Notes: a model not told the origin generated them from the letters alone. Positions 44,860 to 55,028 are shown, counted from the first letter of the stretch. The stretch: 64,000 bases of DNA from Winogradskyella psychrotolerans (GCF_018860545.1 NZ_JAHKPN010000039.1:1-64000); one strand, 5' to 3'. A program made the numbers and translations.

Positions 44860-47800
44860 ATGAAAACAAAATTAACCCTTTTTATCGCTTTACTACTCTC
44901 TGCAGTAAGTTTTGCACAAACAACCTTTACCGATGGTGATTTCACCTATGAGGTAATCTCAACATCGTCTGCATTTGCCAAAATAACAGGAACCAATCTA
45001 CCATCAGGAACACTCTCAAATCTTGTGATACCTGCAACGGCAAATGATGGTACCACACAATTTCAAATTATTAGTGTGGGTAATGATGCTTTTAATGGCA
45101 ACGCATTAACAAGTGTAACGATACCAACTAACATTGTTACCATAGAAGAAGCTGCTTTTGCAAATAACAGCCTTACTACCGTTAGCATTCCTGATAGTGT
45201 TACCTTAATAGAAAGAAATGCTTTTGTTAATAACCAACTAACTACTTTAGACTTAGGCGAAGGTGTTGAAACGCTTGGATCTGGGGCTTTTTTCAATAAT
45301 TCGTTAACAACTATTACCTTACCAGCTAGTATAATTAGTATTGCAAATGGTGTGTTTAGAATTAATCTGTTAGAAACTATAACAGTGTTAGCTACTAATC
45401 CACCTACCGCAGATAATAGTGCTAATGACAATAGTTTTGGAGACCGAACACGTATTAACGTAACAGTTCCTAATACAGCGTTAGATACCTATTTAGGAGA
45501 GTCAAATTGGAATAGTTTCTTTAGTATCAATGGACAGTATACAGGTGTCGTAGGTTTTCAATTTGATAAAGATGGGTTTACCTATAGTGTTACTTCTAGT
45601 GATGCTCCTAATGAGTTAACTATTGTAGATACCAGTAATAGTGGTGCAATTGATATTCCAGAAATAGTTACAGAAAATGAGATAGATTTTACTACAAAAA
45701 TCATAGGGTTTAATGCATTAAATACCAAACAAATCACTTCTGTAAGTATACCTAATAGCATTGAAACTATAAAAGAGGGTGCCTTAGCAAATAACTTCCT
45801 TACCACGGTAAGCATTCCTAATAGTGTTGTTACCATAGAAAGAAATGCGTTTTTTGATAACACGCTGAATTCCCTAGACTTAGGTGATGGAGTCGAAACG
45901 ATTGGATCAGGTGCTTTTTTTGATAATGTGTTAACCGATATTACCTTACCTGCTAGTGTAACTAGTATTGCAAATGGAGTGTTTAGAGAAAATCCATTAT
46001 TAGCTACCATAACAATATTAGCTACTAATCCGCCTACCGCAGATAATAGTGCTAATGACAATAGTTTTGGAGACCGAACACGTATTAACGTAACAGTTCC
46101 TAATGCAGCGTTTAACGCATATTTAGGAGACTCAAATTGGAATGATTTCTTTAGTATTAATGGACAGTACACTGGTGTTGTACCTTTTCAATTTGATAAA
46201 GATGGGTTTACCTATAGTGTTACTTCTAGTGATGCTCCTAATGAATTAACCGTTTTAAGTACCGTAAATACTGGTGCGATTGTTATTCCAGAAGTAGTTA
46301 CAGAAAATGAGATAGATTTTACTCCAACAGTTATAGCGGAAGCATCATTAGATAATGAAGGTTTAACTTCAGTAAGCATTCCCGATAGTGTTACCTTAAT
46401 AGAAAGAAATGCTTTTGCTAATAACCAACTAACCTCCGTAGATTTAGGCGAAGGTGTTGTAACACTTGGATCTGGTGCTTTTATTAATAATCAGTTAACA
46501 GCTATTACCTTACCTGCTAGTGTAACAGACATTGCAAATGGTGTGTTTAGAAATAATCTGTTAGAAACTATAACGGTATTAGCCACTAATCCACCTACCG
46601 CAGATAATAGTGCAGATGATAATAGTTTTGGAGACCGAAGCAATATTATTGTAACCGTTCCTGTGAACGCGATTAATACTTATTTAGGTGACTCAAATTG
46701 GGAAGGATTCTTTGGTATCAATGGACAGTATACAGGTGTTATACCTTTTGAATTTGATAACAATGGGTTTACATACAGGATTACTGCAGCATCTCCTAAT
46801 GAGTTAACCGTTTTAAGTACCAGCAATAGTGGTGAAATTGTTATTCCAGCAGTAGTTACAGAAAATGACATAGATTTTACTCCAACAGTTATAGGGCAAG
46901 CATCATTAGATAATGAAGGTTTAACTTCAGTAAGCATACCTAATACTATTGAAACTATAGAAGAATCGGCTTTTGCAGGTAACAGCCTTACTACCGTTAG
47001 CATTCCCGATAGTGTTACCTTAATAGAAAGAAATGCTTTTGTTAATAACCAACTAACTACTTTAGACTTAGGCGAAGGTGTTGAAACGCTTGGATCTGGG
47101 GCTTTTTTCAATAATCAGTTAACAACTATTACATTACCTGCTAGTATAACTAGTATTGCAAATGGTGTGTTTAGAAATAATCTGTTAGAAACGATAACAG
47201 TGTTAGCTACTAATCCACCTACCGCAGATAATAGTGCTGATGACAATAGTTTTGGAGACCGAACTCGTATTAACGTAACGGTTCCCAATACAGCTATAGA
47301 TACTTATTTAAGTAATACAAATTGGGAAGGTTTCTTTAGTATCAATGGACAATATACAGGTCCTTTAGGATTCCTTTTCACATTAGGAGGAATTGATTAC
47401 GAGATTACATCAGGAGGTGTTATTAATACGGTAACTGTTGTAGCTAACGTTAATAGTGGTACGATTACCATTCCTTCAGAGGTTCAAGAAAATAATATAC
47501 CTTTTGTTCCAACCGTAATAGGATTAAACTCATTTAATAATCAACAAATTACTTCTGTAAGCTTACCTAATACTATTGAAACTATAGAAGAAGGAGCTTT
47601 TGCAAATAACAGCCTTACTACCGTTAGCATTCCCGATAGTGTTACCTTAATAGAAAAAAATGCTTTTTCAACTAACCAACTAACTACTTTAGACTTAGGC
47701 GAAGGTGTTGTAACACTTAACTCTGGTGCTTTTATTAATAATCAGTTAACAGCTATTACCTTACCTGCTAGTATAGCAGACATTGCAAATGGTGTGTTTA

Positions 47801-50784
47801 GAAATAATCTGTTAGAAACTATAACAGTGTTAGCCACTAACCCACCTACTGCAGATAATAGTGCTGATGACAATAGTTTTGGAGACCGAAGCAATATTGC
47901 TGTAACCGTTCCTGAGGTATCGCTTAATACGTATTTAAGTGATCCAAATTGGGAAGGATTCTTTGGTATCAATGATCAGTTTACAGGTGGCGTAGGTTTT
48001 GAATTTGATAACAATGGGTTTACATACAGAATTACTTCATTAACTCCTAATGAAGTTACTATTATAGCTACCGAAAATAGTGGTGATATTATTATTCCGG
48101 AAATAGTTACAGAAAATGAAATAGATTTTACTACAACAATTATAGGCGATCTCTCATTTGGTAGTAAAGGACTTACTTCAGTAAGCATACCCGATACTAT
48201 TGTTGAGATAGAACGATTGGCTTTTGCATCAAACGACCTTACTTCAGTAATCATTCCAGATAGTGTTACCGTAATAGGGGAAGGCGCTTTTACTTTTAAC
48301 GAACTTACTACGGTGAGCATTCCAGATAGTGTTACTGAGATAGTTGACGATGCTTTTGTTGGTAATGCGCTAACCACTGTAGATTTAGGCGAAGGTGTTG
48401 TAACGCTTGGTGATGATGCTTTTCGAGGTAATCAATTAACAGCTATTACCTTACCCGCTAGTGTTACTACAATTGGTAGTAGAGCTTTTCGTAATAATCC
48501 ATTGGCAACCGTAACAGTGTTAGCTACTAATCCACCTACCACAGATAATAGTAACAATGTTGATAACAATAGTTTTGGCACCCGTGACTTGATAAATGTA
48601 ACTGTGCCAGACAACCCAACCACCATACAAGCTTATATAGATAGTACAGATTGGGATGGGTTCTTTAGTATTAATGGTCAGTATGTAGGTGATCTACCTT
48701 TTCAATTTAATAAAGATGGGATTACCTATATCGCCACTTCTAGTGACGCTCCTAATGAGTTAACCGTTTTAAGTACCGATAATGGTGGTGCGATTGTAAT
48801 TCCTGAGATAGTTACAGAAAATAGTATAGATTTTATACCAACAATTATAGAACAAGAATCGTTAGATGGTGAAAGTATTACTTCGGTAAGTATACCTAAT
48901 AGTATTGTTGAGATACGAGAAGGAGCTTTTATAAATAACTTCCTTACTACCGTTAGTATTCCCGATAGTGTTACCTTAATAGAAAGAAATGCATTTGCTA
49001 ATAACGTATTAACCTCTGTAGATTTAGGCGAAGGTGTTGTAACACTTGAATCTGGTGCTTTTATTAATAATCAGTTAACAGCTATTACGTTACCTGCGAG
49101 TATAGTTAGTATTGCAAATGGAGTGTTTAGAAATAACCTGTTAGAAACTATAACAGTGTTAGCCACTAACCCACCTGACACAGATAATAGTGCAGATGAT
49201 AATAGTTTTGGAGACCGAACAGGTATTAACGTAACAGTTCCAGATACAGCATTAGACACCTATTTAGGAGACTCAAATTGGAGTGGTTTCTTTAGTATCA
49301 ATGGACAATTTACAGGTGTCGTACCTTTTCAATTTGATAAAGATGGGTTTACCTATAGTGTTACTTCTAGTGATGCACCTAATGAGTTAACTATTGTAGA
49401 TACCAGCAATAGTGGTGCAATTGTTATTCCAGAAGTAGTTACAGAAAATGAGATAGATTTTACTCCAACAGTTATAGCTGTTGTTGCATTAAATAACAAA
49501 CAAATCACTTCGGTAAGCATACCAAATACCATTGTTGAAATACGAGACGGTGCCTTAGCAAATAACTTCCTTACTACCGTTAGTATTCCTGATAGTGTTA
49601 TCGAAATAGAAAGAAATGCTTTTTTTAATAATCCTACGATGACTACCTTAGATTTAGGTGAAGGTGTTGCAACGCTTGGATCGGGTGCCTTTTTAGGTAA
49701 TGATTTAAAAGATATTACGTTACCCGCTAGTATAACAGACATTGCAAACGGAGTGTTTAGAAATAATCCGTTAGAAACCGTAACGGTTTTAGCCATTAAT
49801 CCACCTACCACAGATAGTACTACAAGTGACAATAGTTTTGGAGATCGTTCTGGTATTGATTTGTTTGTGCCTGAAGGTAGGTTATCAAATTATGTGGTTT
49901 CAGGTCAATGGGATGGTTTTAATTCCATCTCAGAAATCACTATTGACAACATCACCGTAGCGCCCAAAGTATTCCTACAAGGTGCCAGTCTCAACCCTTT
50001 TACAGGCGAAGAAGACTTAATGCGAGACGATTTGCGTGTGACAAATTTAATACCTGTAACCTCACCTTATAGTGATGGTTTAACTGCAGACTCTACAGTA
50101 TTTGATATTACAGGTAACGATGCCATTGTCGATTGGGTATTTGTAGAACTACGAGACGCAACTAATAACACTAATAGTGTAGCTAGCCAATCCGCACTCT
50201 TACAACGCGATGGTGATGTAGTAGATACTGATGGTGTTTCACCGCTTAGTTTTAATGCCTTAACTGACAATTATTTTGTGGTCATAAAGCACCGTAACCA
50301 CTTGGGGATTATGACGGCTAATACATTTGCGCTATCGGCTACCGTAAGCAGCATAGACTTTACAGATGCTAATAATCCAATAACCTTTGGTACCAATGCA
50401 CAAACCACTTTTGGTATGCCAGCAGGTAGTTTAGGTCTATGGGCAGGTAACATTAATGGCGATGGTGTTGTACAGTTCTCTGGAGCCACACCAGATGCCT
50501 CTGGGATATTAGCCAACGTGCTAAATGATACAGGTAACTTTTTAAACTTTTCAACTTTTGTTATTAATGGTTATAGCACTAACGATATAGATATGAATGG
50601 TAATGCCCAATACGAAGGTGGCGCAGCAGATGCACCACTTATTTTACAAAACGTACTGGCGCATCCTAGCAACTTTTTAAACTTTTCAACTTTTGAGATT
50701 CAAGAGCAATTACCAGTAAATATTACTAATATGAGTAAGCAAAATCGATTTATAAATAAAGTAAAAACCCAAATTAAATTTTAA
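44860..50784 (+). CDS. Giant BspA-like surface protein with eight repeat modules (1974 residues)
   Basis: A signal peptide (TLFIALLLSAVSFAQ) precedes eight tandem modules of about 200 residues. Each module has a header (FTYSVTSSDAPNELT or a variant, then VTENEIDFT), LRR_5 repeats (LTTVSIPDSVTLIERNAF, then LDLGEGVVTLGSGAF) and a closing strand (LETITVLATNPPTADNSA, NVTVPNT, INGQYTG). The C-terminal cassette is the same as in the smaller paralogue, with two Ca-binding motifs. The internal similarity indicates repeated module duplication. It is probably exported and surface-bound; the missing sorting tail is a puzzle. It starts 30 bp after its paralogue and ends 5 bp before the third gene. Confidence 0.92.
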   Translation: MKTKLTLFIALLLSAVSFAQTTFTDGDFTYEVISTSSAFAKITGTNLPSGTLSNLVIPATANDGTTQFQIISVGNDAFNGNALTSVTIPTNIVTIEEAAFANNSLTTVSIPDSVTLIERNAFVNNQLTTLDLGEGVETLGSGAFFNNSLTTITLPASIISIANGVFRINLLETITVLATNPPTADNSANDNSFGDRTRINVTVPNTALDTYLGESNWNSFFSINGQYTGVVGFQFDKDGFTYSVTSSDAPNELTIVDTSNSGAIDIPEIVTENEIDFTTKIIGFNALNTKQITSVSIPNSIETIKEGALANNFLTTVSIPNSVVTIERNAFFDNTLNSLDLGDGVETIGSGAFFDNVLTDITLPASVTSIANGVFRENPLLATITILATNPPTADNSANDNSFGDRTRINVTVPNAAFNAYLGDSNWNDFFSINGQYTGVVPFQFDKDGFTYSVTSSDAPNELTVLSTVNTGAIVIPEVVTENEIDFTPTVIAEASLDNEGLTSVSIPDSVTLIERNAFANNQLTSVDLGEGVVTLGSGAFINNQLTAITLPASVTDIANGVFRNNLLETITVLATNPPTADNSADDNSFGDRSNIIVTVPVNAINTYLGDSNWEGFFGINGQYTGVIPFEFDNNGFTYRITAASPNELTVLSTSNSGEIVIPAVVTENDIDFTPTVIGQASLDNEGLTSVSIPNTIETIEESAFAGNSLTTVSIPDSVTLIERNAFVNNQLTTLDLGEGVETLGSGAFFNNQLTTITLPASITSIANGVFRNNLLETITVLATNPPTADNSADDNSFGDRTRINVTVPNTAIDTYLSNTNWEGFFSINGQYTGPLGFLFTLGGIDYEITSGGVINTVTVVANVNSGTITIPSEVQENNIPFVPTVIGLNSFNNQQITSVSLPNTIETIEEGAFANNSLTTVSIPDSVTLIEKNAFSTNQLTTLDLGEGVVTLNSGAFINNQLTAITLPASIADIANGVFRNNLLETITVLATNPPTADNSADDNSFGDRSNIAVTVPEVSLNTYLSDPNWEGFFGINDQFTGGVGFEFDNNGFTYRITSLTPNEVTIIATENSGDIIIPEIVTENEIDFTTTIIGDLSFGSKGLTSVSIPDTIVEIERLAFASNDLTSVIIPDSVTVIGEGAFTFNELTTVSIPDSVTEIVDDAFVGNALTTVDLGEGVVTLGDDAFRGNQLTAITLPASVTTIGSRAFRNNPLATVTVLATNPPTTDNSNNVDNNSFGTRDLINVTVPDNPTTIQAYIDSTDWDGFFSINGQYVGDLPFQFNKDGITYIATSSDAPNELTVLSTDNGGAIVIPEIVTENSIDFIPTIIEQESLDGESITSVSIPNSIVEIREGAFINNFLTTVSIPDSVTLIERNAFANNVLTSVDLGEGVVTLESGAFINNQLTAITLPASIVSIANGVFRNNLLETITVLATNPPDTDNSADDNSFGDRTGINVTVPDTALDTYLGDSNWSGFFSINGQFTGVVPFQFDKDGFTYSVTSSDAPNELTIVDTSNSGAIVIPEVVTENEIDFTPTVIAVVALNNKQITSVSIPNTIVEIRDGALANNFLTTVSIPDSVIEIERNAFFNNPTMTTLDLGEGVATLGSGAFLGNDLKDITLPASITDIANGVFRNNPLETVTVLAINPPTTDSTTSDNSFGDRSGIDLFVPEGRLSNYVVSGQWDGFNSISEITIDNITVAPKVFLQGASLNPFTGEEDLMRDDLRVTNLIPVTSPYSDGLTADSTVFDITGNDAIVDWVFVELRDATNNTNSVASQSALLQRDGDVVDTDGVSPLSFNALTDNYFVVIKHRNHLGIMTANTFALSATVSSIDFTDANNPITFGTNAQTTFGMPAGSLGLWAGNINGDGVVQFSGATPDASGILANVLNDTGNFLNFSTFVINGYSTNDIDMNGNAQYEGGAADAPLILQNVLAHPSNFLNFSTFEIQEQLPVNITNMSKQNRFINKVKTQIKF
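49966..50784 (+). repeat. Duplicated C-terminal cassette, copy 2
   Basis: This 819-bp segment is the counterpart of 44011-44829, both in frame and both ending at the stop codon. It encodes the domain with INGDGVVQFSGA and DMNGNAQYEGG. Confidence 0.85.
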
Positions 50785-50789
50785 ACATT

Positions 50790-51617
50790 ATGAAGAAAAT
50801 TACAATTACAACGTTATTTATTATGCTTTTTAGCATTTTTACCACAACCGTAAGTGCCCAAATTGTTGGCTACACGTACACCTTAGTTCAAAATAGTCAA
50901 TTTAACTATACCATTGGTGTAGTACCAGATGCTAGTACTAGTGATTTTATACCCTTTGTACAAAGTTATGGATGCGTTATTTTTATACCAGATGGCATGA
51001 CAATAGAAGTTACTAATTCTTTTGGAGGTGCTGCTAATCCACAATTCTTTGATGGTGCCGCCGTTGGGTTTGATGATAAAGATGGTTACTTAATTACAGA
51101 ATCTTTAGGGTCTCAAACAGAATTACCTAGTGCACCATCAGCAGGAGAAATGGCGCCTATGATTACTATAAATATTATTGGTGAACCAACCAGTGGGCTT
51201 ATAGAAATTTTAGCGAACGACTCGGCTTTAACACAGTCTAGCTCACAATTTAAAAGCTTTTTAACTGCAGATTCTGTTGACGATGATCAGTTTATTTTTG
51301 AAGATCTTATTACTACAAGTGAATCAGGGCTTTCTGGAGATTCATCTTTTGATTTTGCTACATTGTCAACTAGTAAGCTTAGCCTTAGTGACATTGGTGT
51401 ATATCCAAATCCAGTTGAGGATACGTTTAGCATAAAAACAGCAGGTATAACAATTGATGCTGCTCAGATTTACAATATTAATGGCGCTTTGGTAAAAACA
51501 ATAGATACAAATGCTATTGATGATGCTATTAGTATTTCGGACCTAAACTCTGGGGTATACTTCTTGCAATTATCATCTGGTGGTGCTAAGAATACCACGA
51601 AGCTAATTAAACAGTAA
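50790..51617 (+). CDS. Type IX-sorted secreted protein (type A sorting domain)
   Basis: The 275-residue product has a signal peptide (LFSIFTTTVSAQ) and a middle domain of unknown fold with YTLVQNSQFNYTIGVVPDAST. The final 75 residues are a type A CTD: GVYPNPVEDTFSIKTAG, IYNINGALVKTI and LNSGVYFLQLSSGG, ending KLIKQ. The type IX secretion system exports such proteins and attaches them to the surface. It is the last gene of the surface-protein operon, 5 bp behind the giant protein. The middle domain may bind or cap the LRR proteins, which is inference. Confidence 0.85.
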   Translation: MKKITITTLFIMLFSIFTTTVSAQIVGYTYTLVQNSQFNYTIGVVPDASTSDFIPFVQSYGCVIFIPDGMTIEVTNSFGGAANPQFFDGAAVGFDDKDGYLITESLGSQTELPSAPSAGEMAPMITINIIGEPTSGLIEILANDSALTQSSSQFKSFLTADSVDDDQFIFEDLITTSESGLSGDSSFDFATLSTSKLSLSDIGVYPNPVEDTFSIKTAGITIDAAQIYNINGALVKTIDTNAIDDAISISDLNSGVYFLQLSSGGAKNTTKLIKQ

Positions 51618-51666
51618 AAAAAACTATTTACTTATATTAATATTGATTAATTTTTAGCAAATTTAC

Positions 51667-51709
51667 AAGCCTGCCTAGATGCATATATTTCTCTAGACAG
51701 GCTTTTTTT
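51667..51709 (+). terminator. Terminator of the surface-protein operon
   Basis: An imperfect stem (AAGCCTGCCTAG / CTAGACAGGCTT, with an unpaired base) ends in a T run. The rest of the 481-bp gap from 51618 to 52098 is AT-rich and shows no gene. Confidence 0.75.
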
Positions 51710-52098
51710 ATTATCTTTAAAAATGAAACCAGATTGAAGAAATACTTAAAAAACTATCGATTGGAACTATCCTATGTTGTGCTTTATGCTTTTATTTTCT
51801 ATTCGCTTTACTTTTTATTAATAAAGTGATTTTCTTATACCCTGAATTCGATATAAGAATCTTAGATAAAAGTTAATAAGTACGGCAGATTTAGCTTATA
51901 ATTTGTATAGATTAGCAGGTTATTTTATATAAATTTAAGGCAGAAAATATTGTGTTTTTGTGACTTTTATCTAGAAATTAATGGATTTTGATATGTTTAG
52001 AATTTTAAAACTTATACAAATAATATAAGTATTTGAAATAAAAGTAATTATAAAATTAACCTTGTTTTTTATGTCGAATGTAGGTTTATAATAATGTT

Positions 52099-52856
52099 AT
52101 GAATTTAAGTGTATTAATACCTGTATATAATGCTGAATCTTATATAGGAAACTGTTTGGAAAGCTTAATAAATCAAGACCTGCCTAAAGAGGATTATGAA
52201 ATTATTGTTTTCGATGATGGATCAACCGATGGTACTTTAGCTTTGATAAAGCATTATGCAGAAAGGTATGAAAATATTGTTTGGTTTTCTGAAGCAAATA
52301 GAGGGGTTTGCATGGTTAGAAATAAGATGATTAGTCTAGCCAAAGGCGAATATATTTATTTTTTAGATGCAGATGATTACTTAGTACATAATTGCTTAAA
52401 AAAAATATTAAGAAAAGCCCTAGAGTTCAATGTAGATTTAATAGGTTTTAAAACTATAGCGACTAATAAACTTGATGATTATGCCTTTAATGATGAGGGT
52501 TTTAAAATGGCTTCTCTAACACTACAAACGGGCTATGACTTTATTAGAGATTATAGAAATTTAAGACATGAAATATGGTGGTATTTTATTAAGAAATCAT
52601 TTTTAATTCATGAGAATATTATTTTTGATGCACAAGATTTTAATGGAGACGTTGTTTTTACATTAAAACTTTTAATGAGGTCCAAAAAGGTTGTTTATTT
52701 ACCTTTTTCATCCATTTTTTTATCTTTTTCCGTAGCGATGCTATGCAACTCTAAAAAGCCATTCAAATGGTCGTAAAAAGTTTAAATCACTTCAATAAGA
52801 AAAAAGATAGAGACTATTATAAAATTCAATTTAAAGGATCAAAATCAAATAGATAA
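52099..52856 (+). pseudogene. Glycosyltransferase family 2, frameshifted
   Basis: The first 205 residues are a normal GT2 (GT-A) start with LSVLIPVYNAESYIG and VFDDGSTDGTLALI, then FLDADDYL. The open frame stops at 52774-52776. Near 52712 the sequence shifts frame: the next phase reads FFRSDAMQL, then an in-frame TAA at 52752-52754, and runs on with a GT2-like tail (MVVKSLNHFNKKKDRDYY) to a stop at 52854-52856. A single indel in the T-rich stretch plus a nonsense change therefore broke the gene. It once built a surface or cell-wall glycan. Confidence 0.75.
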
Positions 52857-53050
52857 AGCTTAGTATTGTCATTCCAGTTTATAATGTAGAAAAGTACATT
52901 ACAAGATGTATAGAAAGTATTTTGGATCAAGATCTGCGCTACAGCATATGAAATGATTATTATTAATGATGGATTAACAGATAATAGTGTATCGATAGCA
53001 AAGTGTTTTAATAGCAGTCATTCTAATATTTTCATATTATCTTCTTGTCC
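52856..53050 (+). pseudogene. Remnant of a second glycosyltransferase family 2 gene
   Basis: Translation gives KLSIVIPVYNVEKYITRC and ESILDQDL in one frame, then a stop. MIIINDGLTDNSVSIAKCFN follows in another frame. This is a GT2 N-terminus with frameshifts, and the start codon is lost (ATA in place of ATG). It lies right behind the first broken GT2, so a tandem pair decayed together. Confidence 0.7.
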
Positions 53051-53846
53051 TTGATATGTTGGTAACCATTTGATACAGTAAATTGTCTATATCGATATTA
53101 TAAAATTAAGATAATCTATCTTTAATTTCCACAAAAATGGTTTATTTACTTCAAATATATAAATTGATACTATAACAATTTGAGGTAGTAGAAAATCAAT
53201 ATACATAAGTTATTAAAGAATGCTTTAATACCCTAAAAAAATCAAATTTAGTACTATCTTATTCAGCACATTTCCTTCCATTCCGTAAAAACTACATTCC
53301 AAGAAAAAGAGCTTCATTAACAAAGGTCTTGGACATAATACACACTTTTGGCTTTTCATTCCGTTAACCCTTTCCGCTGCTCTGGAAAGGAACACGTCAT
53401 ATCCAACTAAAAAGCGTGAATCAAGTCCGCCAAATAAGGAAAAATGTATTTGTCATTGTGTTCCACTTCCTATGATTTTGTATTTCACAAAGAATTTAAA
53501 ATCATTTCCGTAGTCCAACACCGTCATACCTTTTTTTGACAGCAAAATAACAACATTCAGCTTTGAACGACAGCATAACCAGGCTCGTGCCTCGCACTTT
53601 TTATATGTCTAAACAAAGCTGAATATCGAAAGCACTAAGCAACAAAAAGAAGGTAACAGCGTCGGCTCTATGGGAAGTAAATCTAAAATGAATCTTATGA
53701 AATCTTACAAAATCAATAAAAAGGAAGCGCAGCAAAAGTTAAAAAAATAGAAGAAGGAAAACGCTCTGGATATAATAAGTAAATCAATGACAAAACCTTT
53801 CTGAATGGTTCAGATTGGTAAATATTAATCTTTAAATTTTAAAATT
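53051..53846. other. Degraded region, no intact gene
   Basis: This 796-bp stretch has no reading frame longer than about 60 residues in any phase and many stops. It probably holds further remains of glycosyltransferase and mobile-element genes. Part of it, near 53690-53760, encodes a short Lys-rich peptide (MKSYKINKKEAQQKLKK). I recognise nothing else. Confidence 0.5.
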
Positions 53847-54200
53847 ATGAGTACCCTAAAAAACAAAGTACAGTTAATTGGCAACGTAGGAAACGAGCCA
53901 GAAATCACAAACCTTGAAAGCGGAAATAAAGTTGCAAAATTTTCAATCGCAACCAATGAATCTTACAAAGATTCTAAGGGAGAAAAAGTAACAAACACCC
54001 AATGGCACAATATTGTAGCATGGGGAAAAATTGCCGAAATCGTAGAAAAATATGTGGGCAAAGGAAAAGAAGTAGCACTAGAGGGGAAATTAACCTCACG
54101 CTCTTATGAAACCAAAAAGGGAGAAAAGAGATACGTTACCGAAGTGGTCGTAGATGAAATCTTGCTTTTAGGAATTAAAGGCGAAAACGCTACGGAATAA
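53847..54200 (+). CDS. ssb: Single-stranded DNA-binding protein
   Basis: The 117-residue product has the OB-fold start (MSTLKNKVQLIGNVGNEPEI) and the SSB motifs VAKFSIATNE, TQWHNIVAWGKIAEIVEKYV and GKEVALEGKLTSRSYETKKG. It lacks the long acidic C-terminal tail of housekeeping SSBs. Such short SSBs are typical of Bacteroidota mobile elements, where they protect transferred DNA. It opens the mobilisation module of the island and is followed by its own terminator. Confidence 0.92.
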   Translation: MSTLKNKVQLIGNVGNEPEITNLESGNKVAKFSIATNESYKDSKGEKVTNTQWHNIVAWGKIAEIVEKYVGKGKEVALEGKLTSRSYETKKGEKRYVTEVVVDEILLLGIKGENATE

Positions 54201-54209
54201 TTAAAAATT

Positions 54210-54249
54210 AAAAGAGAGCGTTCCTATCCAAAAGATGCGCTCTCTTTTT
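54210..54249 (+). terminator. Terminator of the island ssb
   Basis: An 11-bp stem (AAAAGAGAGCG / CGCTCTCTTTT) with a 17-nt loop ends in a T run. Confidence 0.85.
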
Positions 54250-54278
54250 CATTATTAACTTATAAAAAGAAAAAAACA

Positions 54279-54659
54279 ATGAAGGATAAAGTTAACAAAA
54301 TAAAAGCCGATTTGCAACATTTTTGTGGTACAGAGATGTTCTTTAAAATTCCATTAATTGGAACTCGTTTTACAGACGGATTGAAATATTTGGCTAACGA
54401 AGCGGAATGCTTTTGGTTGATTACAGATACATCTGTAATTGCAAAAAGTTTATCAAATAGAAGTTCTTTTATTACCATCGATTTTAAGCGACTTTCTGAA
54501 AAGGAACAGTTTGAAAAGCAATGCGAAGCCATCATTAATTACAGCGATGGAAACGATAAAATTTTTGAAACGCATAGATATAATGTAACCGATTTTCCTT
54601 TGGATGAATTGCGATTATTTTTCGTAAATAATACGCTGATGCTTCCAAGTGAATATTAA
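54279..54659 (+). CDS. DUF6876 family protein
   Basis: The 126-residue protein has the DUF6876 pattern: an N-terminal helix, then FCGTEMFFKIP, TRFTDGLKYLANEAECFWLI near residues 26-47 and a C-terminal FPLDELRLFFVNNTLMLPSEY. This family is common on Bacteroidota plasmids and integrative elements and has no known activity. It sits between ssb and a 65-residue gene in the same direction. Confidence 0.7.
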   Translation: MKDKVNKIKADLQHFCGTEMFFKIPLIGTRFTDGLKYLANEAECFWLITDTSVIAKSLSNRSSFITIDFKRLSEKEQFEKQCEAIINYSDGNDKIFETHRYNVTDFPLDELRLFFVNNTLMLPSEY

Positions 54660-54670
54660 ATTATTTGGTT

Positions 54671-54868
54671 ATGGTATATCTCAATTACACAAACCTTGAT
54701 AACGAAACTCAACAACGTTTGGTTTCGGATTCCAAAAAAGATGTTGAACAGAAATTTGGAAATGATTTGAAACAGTACGCCGAAGAACATCATATTGAAT
54801 ATGATACACTTTTGGAAGAAGAAGCTATAAGGAATTTGTATTCTTATGAATATGTTTTTAATATTTAA
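54671..54868 (+). CDS. Small hypothetical protein of mobile elements
   Basis: The 65-residue product starts MVYLNYTNLDNETQQRLV and is acidic and probably helical (KKDVEQKFGNDLKQYAEEHH, then YDTLLEEEAIRNLYSYEYVF). I do not recognise a family. The open frame begins with a TTG at 54665, but the ATG at 54671 is the better start. It follows the DUF6876 gene by 11 bp and precedes a terminator, so it belongs to the same short operon. Confidence 0.55.
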   Translation: MVYLNYTNLDNETQQRLVSDSKKDVEQKFGNDLKQYAEEHHIEYDTLLEEEAIRNLYSYEYVFNI

Positions 54869-54887
54869 AAGCTAATTATTAACCCAG

Positions 54888-54916
54888 GACCTTTACGTTT
54901 TTTAAAGGTCTTTTTT
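54888..54916 (+). terminator. Terminator of the DUF6876 operon
   Basis: An 8-bp stem (GACCTTTA / TAAAGGTC) has a 7-nt loop and a run of 6 T. Confidence 0.85.
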
Positions 54917-55028
54917 CGTTCTGTCATTTTGTATTCTGTAACAAAAAGAGCCATTCCTTAAAGATACTTTTAAACTTTAAGAATAACACTCTTAAAAAAT
55001 CGAATTATAATTAGCAATCGTTAAAAAG

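Noticed and set aside
42222..50516. Many minus-strand open frames opposite the two BspA-like genes
   Set aside because: They mirror the repeat structure of the plus-strand genes, have no signal peptides or starts with support, and share no domain.
44860..50784. Direct repeats that could be read as a CRISPR array
   Set aside because: Repeats are in-frame codon-based protein repeats of about 70 bp and about 700 bp with gradual divergence, not short identical repeats with unique spacers. No cas gene is present.
53051..53846. Relaxase gene hidden in the degraded region
   Set aside because: No frame carries a HUH motif or other relaxase signature over useful length. I could not exclude a heavily decayed remnant.
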